Source: Strix aluco (lineage: Eukaryota > Chordata > Aves > Strigiformes > Strigidae). Taken from it: DNA of 64,000 nucleotides. Each line of letters opens with the position of its first letter. The stretch's first letter is position 1. Shown here in pieces: positions 25,789-38,000 of this stretch. Made by a program: the position numbers and the translations under genes. Location: NCBI RefSeq assembly GCF_031877795.1, contig NC_133932.1, positions 39,756,180-39,820,179 on the forward strand, in the 5' to 3' direction. A model generated the notes under the pieces. It saw only the letters and a program-made list of their open reading frames with translations. It had not been told where the DNA came from and did no database searches.

Positions 25789-25802
25789 TGATGACGTCAT
25801 CA
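25789..25802. promoter_or_regulatory. CRE (CREB/ATF site) within a 14-bp perfect palindrome
   Basis: TGATGACGTCATCA is its own reverse complement and contains the full CRE TGACGTCA at 25792-25799, 77-84 bp before the RRP1B ATG. A half-site-like TGATGACGG lies upstream at 25758-25766. Being palindromic, it could serve both divergent genes. Confidence 0.6.
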
Positions 25803-25875
25803 GGCGGCGCCCGGCTCGGCGCGGCGCGGACGGGACGGGCCCGGACGGGAGGGGACAGGCAGCCGGGGACAGGCC

Positions 25876-26008
25876 ATGGCTCCCGCCGCCGTGCAGCCGC
25901 CCGAGATCCAGTTCGCGCAGCGGCTGGCCGCCAACGAGAAGCGTATCCGCGACCGCGCCGTGAAGAAGCTGCGGGGGTACATCAGCGTCCGGACCCAGCG
26001 GCCGGCCG
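25876..26008 (+). CDS. RRP1B: RRP1B coding exon 1
   Basis: 133 nt encoding residues 1-44 plus one base. Includes [20 protein letters not shown] and [12 protein letters not shown], the N-terminal signature of RRP1 proteins. The donor G|GTACGG is at 26009. Confidence 0.96.
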
Positions 26009-29000
26009 GTACGGCCCGGCGGGGCCCGGCACGGGGGAGGGGGAGCCGGGATCGGGACAGAGGCCTGGGCGGGGGCCGGGGCTGGCGCTGGTGCCGTCAG
26101 CAGTGTGGGTGAAGCGGCGGCGCTGGGGAAGCACGTGCGGCGAAGAGCCGGGACTCGCCGCCTGTTCCCGGCCCCGTCCGTCACCGCGGGGCCGCCACGT
26201 GTGGGGTCTTTGGGGGATTTTTGTTGGGGTTTTTTTTGGGGGGGGGAGGAGGGTGTGTGTTTTTAATGTTCTACTTCTAAGCATATATTTCGCCAGCGGA
26301 AGTATTTGCCTCGGTGACCCCGCAGACGCCGAGCGCCCCGCCAGCAACCCTTAGAGGAGCGGAGGGCCCTTGCGTCCTCGCCCATGAAGTTTCCCCGCGG
26401 TGGCCGCAGGCAGGCCGGGGCACGGCGCCGGCTCCGGGGGCTGGAGGACTCGGGGAGGATCTGCTTGGCCCGGCGGGGTCTTGCTGGCAGCGTTAACACA
26501 GTCGGGGTCGGAGCAGTGTAGCTCACACGCTCTCGTTCCCGGCAACAGGATGTGAATGCACTGAGCTGATCCAGACTGAACCCAGCCCAGAATATAGAGC
26601 ATATAGTTTTATTTTCTGCTGTGCTGTCTGGTGAGGTGGTGGCTGCATGTTTCCATGACTTATATTCGAGAGCATTGGAGGGAGTTGGGGAAAGCTCAGG
26701 AGTGTTTCAGCACTTGTATATTTGCAGTCGATTCTCTATTACCCATTCATTACCACATTATCTGGGTTATGTGTTACCTGGGCATTCATGGTATCAAAAG
26801 CTTTTTTCCAACAAAGTTTATTATCCTAGTGGGATACTGCTGCCTTAGAATCAGGACTGCAGTGCATGGACACCTCAGTGGTGAGCCTGGAGACAGCTTG
26901 TGTCTAGTTAGACTTACAGGCTTTGGCCAATGAGTCTGAAGCCATGCCAGTCTGAAGCTGCCTGCACGTGAAGGTGCCTCCTGTGCACCCTCTCCTCATG
27001 AACACAGGTTATAGGAGGCTTATGAGGTCAGTCATAGCATTGTGTGAATGCATGGATCCAGTTTGGTAAACCTTTCCATTGGAGTGATTATGGTGCAGAG
27101 ATGCCCAAAGAGATCCTGTGATGCTTCTGGACTGTTTTTTCCAGCATGCTGTGTTGCAAGCTGGACACAACACAGGAGGGAAACTGGTCGTAAGCATTTG
27201 CAGAGCACTGTGTCTGACCTCGTAAACCTTCCCACAGCATCTGGGAAACTGGTACGGAGGTTTATGCATACACACTCCTTTGGCTTTGAGGAAACCAGCC
27301 TAGACCTGGCACCCCAAGAGTTAAACTGAAACTGGAATGCTGGCTGAACCTTAGTTAATTCATTGAAAAAATACTGGTGAATAGATGTTGTTTCTTCTCT
27401 TTGCCCTCTTCCCTTTCCAAATAGTATTTGACCCATTAGTCACATTTGACAGAGAGAAGAGCACATAAGAACAGCCTTACAGGGTCAGGCCAGAGGGCCA
27501 AATAGCCCATTATTCCATTTCCAACAGTTACCATAGATGTGGGGATTGTCTGGGGACTAGTAAGATCAAGTGAGTGTACCTTGTATTCCTCTCAAGTACT
27601 TTCTAAGCCTCCAGCTATTTTTAGCTGTGGAGACTTCCTGAGCTGGACATGGTCTCTCTGTGTTCAGTAGTGCTCTGTGCATCTCATTGCAAAGTGCAGA
27701 TTCCTTTGAGTTTGTGGAGGTAGCCTGCAGGTGGACAGGAGTGCTCTAACTGAGGGAAATGGTTGCAGGTTAAGCTAGTACCTTAACATACAAGGAAAAC
27801 ACCACAAGGAAATTGTTAGTTGGGATGTGAACCTTTTGCATGTTAAAGTCAGCCCACCATGAAATGCAAATGAGTAGGAAACAAGGGTGACTAATTTCCA
27901 GAGCTCTTAGATTTAGTTACTGTTACATACTGTTCAAGCTAGTAATATTAAAACAAAGGTTAACTTCTTGGGACTTGGAGAGAAAGCGTTATGTTCAGGA
28001 GAGAGATTGTTTTCTTTTTTTTAAAGTTATTTATTAATTAGCAGTCTTATATCCATCCAGCGTTCTGAGAGGTGAGACTCACACATTTGATAACCCAGTT
28101 AGATACCCTAACTTGAACAGCTAGACCATGCTAACTTTTGAAAGAGGTGGTGGAGTTCACCTGACGTCCATCTCAGTCACGTGTTTCATAGGTAGACAGG
28201 ACTGTTCAGTAGGGTCTGTCCTAAGGCTGAATTACAGGTCATGCTGGGGGAACTTCTTCAAGGACCTAGAGCTCTTAATTTTCAACAAGAAGTTAAACTC
28301 TACAGAAGGCATAGAACTACTGAAGTTGTTCTGTGTGCACATGAGCTTGCATGAGCACATTATTGGGAACGGTCCTTTTTTTCTTGTTAGCTACCTTGAA
28401 AGAATCACAGAATCATCTAGGTTGGAAAAGACCTTGAAGACCATCTAGTCCAACCATTAGCCTAACATTGACAGTTTCCAACTACACCATATCCCTAAGC
28501 GCTATGTCAATCTGACTCTTAAACACCTCCAGGGATGGGGACTCCACCACCTCCCTGGGCAGCACATTCCAACGCCTGACTACCTGTTCTGTAAAGAAAT
28601 GCTTCCTAATATCCAGTCTAAACCTTCCCTGGTGCAACTTGAGGCCATTCCCTCTTGTCCTATCACTTATTACTTGGTTAAAGAGACTCATCCCCATCTC
28701 TCTGCAACCTCCTTTCAGGTAGTTGTAGAGGGCGATGAGGTCTCCCCTCAGCCTCCTCTTCTCCAGACTAAACAACCCCAGTTCCCTCAGCCGCTCCTCG
28801 TATGACATGTGCTCCAGGCCCTTCACCAGCTTCGTTGCCCTTCTCTGGACAAGAGAAGAAGAGCATGCTGTACTGGGCTGATAATAGGAGGATATATTTA
28901 TAGAGACATTGGTAAATGAATTGGTGAAAGAATAGTAAATAAAAGTAACTTCTAGTAAAAGAGGAAAGATTGCTGGGTGGTTCCCTGTCTGACAGAGCTG

Positions 29001-32000
29001 CACTTACTTGGGCCCAGATCTGTAAAGGATTTACATAATTTCCACTGAAATGTGCCCATGTGGATCTAGTCCTTGGAAATTATTTTGAATAGGAAAAATT
29101 GCAACGATTTTAACAATAGCAACGTCTAACAGCGTAACTCCCAAACAGAAATGCTAACAAGGCTTGCATTAAAGTAGCATGTCTTCAGTGAGTGACTGTC
29201 ACATTACTAATCCAAGCTCCCACCCTGTACATAGGGACAGATTTACAATTCAAGCCCTGAAACCAAATCTCTCTCAAGGTAGCCATAAGGTAGAGAAGGC
29301 TTTCAGTTTTGTGTGCTGTGGTTCCTAATACAGTAGATTCAGGTTTAAAATAACCTTGCTTGAATGATTATTATTTGTCAGCTGTGGATGGTGACGACAG
29401 GGCACATAAAGTGGAAAACCCAATCTTGGAAGTTCTTTTTGAGTGACTAGGATAAGAAACTTGCTCTAAAACGTTTTGATTGGGGTCCTTTGTCAAATAG
29501 ACGAAGGACTGCCTATGACACTTCTAAAAAGCCCTCTATGTATGAAAAGCAACCCCATGGAAGTCTGTTCCCTAGACAGAGAAGGACTCCTGAGCCATCT
29601 TTATAGGTGGCAGCTGACATCCCCTGGACATAAGCCTAATGTCTGATGCCTCTCCAGGGTTAGTGCTGCATGTGAGGTTAAGCCTGCTTCTTACTGCTAC
29701 GTATGTAGCCCATAATTCTGTTACAAAATATTTTTAATTTTAATACTTCAATGAATATTAAATCAGTGAAATCAAACTGTTTCATATTTAATCTTAATAT
29801 TACTGACAAATATAAGTTAAATTCATGATTAATGCTTAATATTACTAGACATATTTCTTTCTATGTAGCATTTTGCCTATTTCTTTTGCTCAGCTCTACT
29901 TTCTTTCCTTTTAACTAAGCATGACTGTAGATGATTTAACTAACATGTTTACAACTTCTTGTCCGAGCAGAAAATGGTGCAGTAGTGATAATTGCTTTCA
30001 AATGATTTGGTCCCAGGAGGAGGTGCTTAACTTACACCTAGTACTGCGTCTCAGGCTTTTTGATTGGCAGACCCCTGAAAATTTTTCAAAAGTGACAGTG
30101 ATCTTTTTGGAGCAAATTTGAGCTTACTGAAGATGATTACCTTTTTAACATGATTTTTCTGGAAATTACTTGAGAGTTCTTAATAGGCCTTAGTTTGAAA
30201 ATAGCTGTAATAGGTTATTGTAGCTACCGTGTAAGAGTATGCCATTATAATTTTACTTCATAGAAATATAAATAGAAATATATTTGATGTCATGAATGAT
30301 CCATTTTTTAAAACACTCCTGAGCAACTATTACTGATAGTAAAATTTTATTTTCCTTCTGTAATGTGTGATTTTGACTAGAATGTGTAGTGAAAATGTTA
30401 TTTGATGTTAAAATTCAGATGATACTGTACCTCAAGACTAACTGTAAGGAAAGTATTTTCGCTATGGTTGCTCAGTCTCTTTGAGTATGCATTTTAATAT
30501 CGAAGTAAATTTCTTGATTGCTAGAAGCTTATTCTACCAAAACAGTCCCCTGGTAGGGAACAAAACTATTGGTAAAGTGAGGCTTTATTAAACAAAACAA
30601 AACAAGCAAAACAAAAAAAAGCCTTGTCAGTTATTTTTGAGGATTTGCACGTCACCTCTGTTGTAAAATTAGATATGATGCCCTCATTAAAAATATCTCT
30701 TGGACTTGGTACTAAAAATATGCCAGAGGGATTTATCAGAATTATCTTAGTATTAGTTTCATCTCATCTGTGATTTCTTTGAAATTTTCGTTATTTTGGT
30801 ACAAGATAGAAGCTGACTGTCATGGAATCACTGAACTATGCCAAGTTGCCTTCCAATTAGTGTGCTTACAGTAGGAACCAAGGTTTGCTCAAGAGAATAT
30901 TACAAAAACAAAGAAGAAAGCAGGGAACAGAGGGAACTGCCTGAGAACATTTTGTGGAAATGTGGGGGTTTTCGTTTTCATACAGACTTCTTCTGTACCA
31001 TAGGTGGCTTCAGCCAGGAAGAACTGCTAAAAATATGGAAGGGCCTGTTCTATTGTATGTGGATGCAGGATAAACCTCTGCTACAGGTACAGTAACTGGT
31101 TTTATATTTACTTGAGTATAAAGTATACCATAGGGACATACTAATTTAGAATAGTGAAAATTACCTTAGTGAGTTTTGTTGACCCTTTTTTTTTTCCCTT
31201 ACCCTGCTGCTCATATGTGGCATGTGCAGGAGAGGTGACTAACTTGGTGATCCTCACCACATGAACAGAAGCCTAAATGGCATCGTGTTTGGAGTCACCC
31301 TCTGAATGGCAGGTGTAGCTGTTTACCTTCCAAAACCAGAACTGAAATACATACTGTTATGAAGTGCATTGATTTGGTGGAGCTAAAGCAGTAACAGCAG
31401 GCTGCCCTTAACTGCAACTACAACATTCATTTGAAAGTTTCACACTTCCTTTTCTTTTGTTAGTTCGGTAGCACTTCTTCTACTACCAACTTTGTCTCTA
31501 CCACTGACTTTTGTCAACTACTCTTGGTTTGTCTCCCTACTTTCAAAAGATAGCAGTTCTGGAGTACCAGGTCTTAGTAACCTCACTTAATCAATTTTCA
31601 GATCACTTGTATGTTTGCAAAAATAAGGTTTATCTCACACATAGCACAGAGAGCTCCTCCTACAATTAAGCTATATGACAACAGTACCCCTTAAAGTTTT
31701 ACATAATTTGTTAATTCAATTGCAAGGGATTTTTTTTCCTCCTAATTAAATTTTGTCTGCTGTCAAAAAGATCATTTGTGCAGAGATCTGGTGAAATGAA
31801 CAGGGCTTGATACCCTTGAATCTTCTCTTACAACTGACCTAATCCTAGCCAAAGGATAACTGCAGTACTGAAGCAGCTGTTAAGAGAATATTTTTCATTT
31901 TGAGGGATGTTACATGATATTCATACTTCTTGCTGGTTTTTGGTTGTGTGTTTAGTGAGGAGACCAAGCTCTGAAATGCGCTATGCTAACTATATGTATT

Positions 32001-35000
32001 TACTTTTAGGAGGAACTTGCAGGCAATATCTCACAGCTTATCCATGTGATTCAGAATACAGAGGCTCGTAAGTACTATTTCATTATCTAATGCTATGTAA
32101 GGTACTTTCATCTTTGGTGATTTTGAGGCCACTATCACAGTGCCAGCATAGAGACAGCCAGATAGGGGTGCTGCTTTCTTCTTTTCTTTGCTTTTTGTCC
32201 AACTGGTGTGTGTGATCGCATTAAGGGAAGCATGAGATGCAGTTTTTTTCTGGTTATTGCAGGGGAAGAGTTGTATCTCCAGTGTGTATCTCCAAGGTGA
32301 GACTTAGCAGGGTGGGTAGCAAAGCAACCTTGTCCCCTTACTTTGCCATTCTGCATAGACTTACTTGTTCTGTGTATTTCCGGCTCAAACCCAACCTTGT
32401 TTCATGAGCTGTTAAGCACGTAGTGTTCAAAATGCACTTGAAATGGAGTGCTCAGTCAATGCCAAAACTTGCATGGGTAGAAATGAGTGCAGAATGGGTA
32501 TTTTGCTCTAACTTGTGTGTATGTACACAAAATAGATACAAAGCTGTTCCTGTAGTTACACTTGTGTTTAAAAGTGGCTGTGTGCCTTTTCTTGTGTTGT
32601 TTTGAAGTTTAATTGACTTGCCCTTGTACCCGTCTCAAGCATGCCTTTCCATAGCTCTATCCCTGGCACTAGGCAAATCCCTAAGGAGAGGCATCCCTTT
32701 CTCACGTTGAAGAGATTTCTTGAAATTCTTTTAGGTAAGCAAAATAAACCGTTGTGCCAGACATGCAGACATTTTTTCTTACTCTTACAGGACACCTGTT
32801 CATTCAGACATTTTGGCAAACTATGAACCGTGAATGGAATGGGATAGACAATCTGCGTCTTGATAAGTACTATATGGTAATATTAACACACTTGTAGATC
32901 TTTTCTGCACGAAAAGATGATGTGGCGTGCTGGAAGGCAGCTTTGTCTGCAATGCATTTATGTATATTCTAAGAGAAGACAGTGGCTATCTTCTTGGCAC
33001 ACTGCAAGAGATACTTGTTTTAAAGGCTTTCACTCACCACTGCAAATGTAAAAGCTATTACAGTTCATGTCATGCTGCAAGTGCTTTCTTGTTTGCCATC
33101 TTTTATAACATAGCAATGTTTCTCACTGATGTATATACAGAATATAAATACTGTCTCAGAGGACACTGCATCAACATCAGTTATTTAGATCAAACTGCTT
33201 AAAGACTTTTTTTATGACTCTGTTTAAGTTGTCACTAGAACCCCAACTTTCCACTACTAAAGTATCCACTGTAGTACATTCAACTACCGGAATTCTTTCT
33301 ATAGAAAACACTAGATTAAAACAAATAGTAAAACCAGTGAGAGAAGAATCTTAAAAGACCTACCTTTGTAAAGAACAAAATCACCTTAATCTTCTCTGAA
33401 ATAAGTGAATTGCAGCACATTCACTGCTTTTTGTTTCTCAATGTTAGCAGAAATAAGGCATTTCAGTAAGTGAAGTGTTTTGAGCCAGTTTAGTGTAGCT
33501 GTTTTACATGTGGATGTCTCAGTGCAAGTTTCAAGTAACTCAAATCATTATTGTTATCATCTGTCCCGTATTGTTGTCTCCAGTTTAAGCTGTGGCGTTT
33601 TTTTAAATTTGGCAGCACTTAATGAAGAAATTGGGGTGATGGAGCAAGAGAAAGCTCTATAGTACAAATGGTCATGGATTTTTCTGAGCATAGGATATAA
33701 AAATAGTTTATTGCCTTTTGAGCTTCACAGCATCCTGTTGCTTGACATGACAGACAAGTCTGTCAAAATGTTCATATGAGGAAGCTTTCTACCTTGTGCA
33801 ATGAAGAGGTTTACTAAGAAGTCTATTGATATTACAGTCATAGTAACTCCTTTATCTGTTTTCATGAACAACATATAACAAATTTTGTACTTTGCAGCTA
33901 ATGCGTATGATTTTGAGGCAATCCTTTGAAGTGCTGAAAAGAAATGAATGGGATGAAAGGTAAGCAGATTTCTGACTGTAGTTGCATCATAAAGGAGTAG
34001 TACAATTTACCTTCATCAAATATATTTTCATTTAATAGATCCTTTTTCTCCATAGATGGCGCTGTCATGAAGTCTTAACACTAAGGTTTATTTGTTCTCC
34101 AAATCACTTACGATATGTAGTTTAAAAACAAAGTTAGGTGTTACACTTCATTAAGTTAAATACATATTGCCATCAATAACTCTTATGTTCACCTGAGCCA
34201 TTCAGTATCTGTTCACAGAAAGAGATTTGAGAAAGTAATTTCTGTATGCTTATGCAAAACTTGAACGTAGGAGCTTGTTGTGTGCTGTTCCAATCAATCA
34301 TGAAATCTGAGGGTTCCAGATTTTTCCTGGAGTTTGCTAGATCTGACTGATTTAGTCAGGAGAGCTATCTATGACATGTCACCTGTGGAGAGATTAGACA
34401 GGGAACTTGCATCCCATAAAATACAGAAAAGGAATTTTTTTTTTGGTTGTGTTATTTTTCAGATAGGCTGTGACTTTTTAATTTTTATTTTACTGTGTTA
34501 ATTCATGGTGACTTATCTTTTGGTAAGACACAACTCCTTAACTGTAAACTGGCTTCCTGTTTGTTGTATACATCAGTGGTTTTGTTTGTATTTCTTCCAT
34601 ATTCTATCAAATAGCAAGTAATTGCAGTCATCTTGCTCTGTCTAGAGCTCCTGTGACACTTTTGAGCTTACTCTGTGTTTAAACTGATGAGAAGCTTGAA
34701 GTCTTTTAATTAAAAGTGCTTGATAACCTAGTGTTAAGGTTATCCTTTCTCTCTTGCCTTGTGAAATGTGGAATGCATATAGGCATATTTTTGTGGAAAT
34801 AGAAAAGAATGCAAATCTAAAGTACACCCCATCCCTTCTGTTCTACCTTAATTTTGTATTGCGTAAATGCCCACAGGTTGAAGAAATGAAAATGCTCTTT
34901 GGCAGGAACAGAAAGTATGAGAGGAGGTTTGATAAAGCCAAAGCCCTTCTTCCTTGCACACATTCCCATGGCAGAGACATAGTTACCCAAACTGATCTCT

Positions 35001-38000
35001 GACAAGGTTTCTTAAGGCTTTGGCTTCCCTTATTCCATTTTCACTGGAAGGATGACCTGGAGGCCCTTCATCACCAGAGGAGGCAGTGTGGAAATAGATA
35101 ATCATGATTCCTTTCTTTGCAGAGTGAGAGAGCTCAAGAACTACCTTTCCCTCCTAGGTGGAGCCTAGAAGCTGCCTAGCATGTCTTCCATTTCTCTTTT
35201 CTTTTAAAATGCTTTTGAAGAAAGGAGTATTAAAGTAAAACTGAAATAATCTTTATGGTTTTGGAATACTTTAAATTCTCTTTAGAACTGGAAACGTTTG
35301 TTCTGTGCAAAATTGCAGGAGGTCCCACAGAACGCTGGGGAGAAAGCGTGACATATCCAAAGCTTCACTTTCCTGAAAGGTAGCAAGGATACACCTCAAA
35401 AAAAAAGAAGTCCCAAGTGCTGTTTAGACGCAGCAATGACAGCATGTCTCTTTAAGCCACATCACCCCCACAGTATTTGTTAGTACTCCAGACATCAGAA
35501 CAGAGCCACAGTCCTACTTGTATACAGCTCAGTCACTTCTGGCTTGAGCTTTTGGGATGATGATTTTTTTTATGCCTACCTTAGCCCTGAGTCTGTTCTT
35601 CAGTGTAATTGTTTTGCTCTAAGGGACAGTGGATAACATGGAAGGCAAAGTCTGCACAGTGTGAAATGAGTTTGAGAAGGATCAGTATTAAATTTAATCC
35701 TTGGGTGTGCACCAAAATAAAAATCGTCTCATAAAATGGAAGAGTACGAAGTGTTGCCCATCAAGGATGGATGAATGTGACAGCTGTGTCTGCAAAATGC
35801 CTGCTCAAATGGTAGAATCCCTCCTCCTACCCATCAATCATGGCATAATAAATTTCAGTCCGGATTAAGGTGTGAATTTTAAAACACTGATTTTCACTGT
35901 AGCAAGCTGTGAGTGGATTGTTTGATGCTACAAAATCATCTAGACTGTAAGGAGTTCTGATTATGGATGGATTTTTTTTAGACGTTCTCTTTAAGATGTG
36001 AAAATTGGTCACTGGTTTTATTTCTTATGAGTGTTGGATAGCTGTCTTAAAGACCTGGTAAAACTGTGAATGACTAGAATTTGTTTTCAAAGCAAATAGA
36101 ACATGAGCAACTGAATATGAATATCTTGTTCTTTTTTATTTATTTATTTCCAGTCTAATTGAACGATTCCTGCAGCTACTAATGAAAGAAATTATGGACC
36201 CAGACAGCAATGCTCCCACTGGGATAAAGTTACATTTCATTGACATCTATTTGGATGAATTGGCTAAAGTTGGTGCAAAGGAGGTTAGAAAATACGGTCT
36301 CATTTTCTTCCTGATTAATGTTAACTGTAGCATTAGAAGAAATGTAATTTTTAGACTATGTATGTTTTAACAGTTTTAAATGTAACATAACAACATTGAA
36401 CAAGCAGGTAGAAAGTGACTTGTTACAATTTATGCTTTTGCTTTTATTCATGTCTTAGTGTAGACAGTGAGTATATAGTAGTTTCTGTCAAGTTCCTAAG
36501 TACTGGTATACCGCTCCAAATTGAGGTTGGAAATAGTGATGGAAAACTTAGACCATTCTCATTTGTTTCTTTCAACAGAAAGGACTTACCGTCTTTTCCC
36601 TTGCGTGAGCATGTTTGCCAGGCTTTGCTTTTGCAAAAACTGACATAAATTCTGCTCTTGGCTGATTGTAAACACCTAAATAGAGGAAGAAAGTGAGCTT
36701 TCAGAATTGTCTAATGTTTGCTTTTGTCGGTTTCAAACCTTGTTGGCTGTGCATTGAGCAATTTACCCTCTACATCCAGTTGTTCATTTTGCTGATGACG
36801 CCTGTCTTTCTCTGCTGTATAGTGCTGTTTCAGTTGCCCTTAATTTTGGTTGATGTTATAGTGATGCAGAGTTTTGCAGCATCTGAAAGCCTGTTACTGC
36901 AGCTGTCATGGCTGAACTTCTTCCAAAGTGTCTATCTCCTATTGCTGCACTGGTGTGAGCTGCCTGCTGCCCCACACTTCATTCCAGGCTTCTGCTCATG
37001 TACCTCCTCTTGTTTCTGGCATCTGATACACCTCCTTGCAATGGACAAAGCTGTTAGCAGTTTTCCATTTGTATCCTTTGCAGTCAGTATTGAAAACAAT
37101 CCTGCCTGCAGTTTCTGTGGTTCTGGGTTGTGGAGTGTGAGAGAGAAGATGTCTGCACAAGAGAAGTGCCTGCACTCGGAGCCCAAATAATTTCCGCAGC
37201 TCCACGGTCACAAAGCTGTGACTAAGACACTCACAGGAAGCATGGGGAATCAGTCCCCTAGACTATTTGAAATCACAGCTGATGCTCATAAATTGAATTT
37301 AGGGAAGGATTTATCTTCAGTACTACTGCAGCGTACTGTGTTTTGATCCAAGCGGTCCAGTTAAGAGAAACTCAGATCTTATTCATGTTTGCTACAAACG
37401 TTCTTTGTGAAAGCGCACAAAATTATTTGAGTTTCTTCTGCCTCATTTTTCCACATCTAAAATAAGCTGTACTCAGTAGATTAAAGTCTGTCAAGAAGTC
37501 AACATTTTTATAATGCTTCCAGGAAATACCTGGAAATTAGTGCTAGCAGTGATAACAGAAAGTCACTGGATACTCCTATCAGTTAGAATTAGAGAGTATG
37601 CTGAAAGACTTTGACTTAACTTCTTAAAAAAGATCCCTCTACACCAAATATTCAAGGAATTTGAGTGTACACATACAATATTTACTGTACTCGTTATTTT
37701 TTCTTTCTAATCATACAGCTCACAGCAGACCAGAATCTCAAGTTCATTGAACCTTTCTGCAAAATTGCTGCCAAATCAAAGGAGTAAGTTTAATGGAAAG
37801 ATAAATATTCTTTTAAAAATTAAGAAATTCTGCATATACCACTCCACATGGTAGTAAATGGATTGAAGAAGAGTCATAGTATAACTTCAGAACGTAGAGA
37901 AAGAAGGATATTTTACTATGTGCAGTCATTTGAAGATAACTCATGTTTATCAAAGCTATACATAATTTCATGGATTTATCAGAAGTATATCAACCTCTGT

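Larger units (their letters stand above)
24880..26480. promoter_or_regulatory. CpG island spanning the HSF2BP/RRP1B divergent promoter
   Basis: Strongly GC- and CpG-rich sequence in otherwise AT-rich DNA. It covers HSF2BP exon 1 with the start of its intron 1, the 610-bp gap between start codons, and RRP1B exon 1 with the start of its intron 1. The limits are estimated by eye. No TATA box was seen near either start, as is usual for CpG-island promoters. Confidence 0.85.
26009..31003 (+). other. RRP1B intron 1
   Basis: A 5.0-kb intron. Its first roughly 500 bp are CpG-rich. It carries an ancient CR1/L3-like relic at about 27455-27650, an antisense CR1 fragment at 28401-28851, and an A-rich AACAA tract near 30590-30620. 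No other gene recognised. Confidence 0.85.
31087..36153 (+). other. RRP1B introns 2 to 5 (exons 3-5 lie between them)
   Basis: The non-exonic parts are 31087-32009, 32068-32790, 32877-33897 and 33960-36153. All are AT-rich with GT-AG ends. I recognise no repeats or RNA genes in them. Confidence 0.8.

Noticed and set aside
36693..37190. 165-codon hydrophobic open frame in RRP1B intron 6
   Set aside because: Inside an intron with good flanking splice sites, no known domain, irregular composition, no supporting signals; taken as chance.
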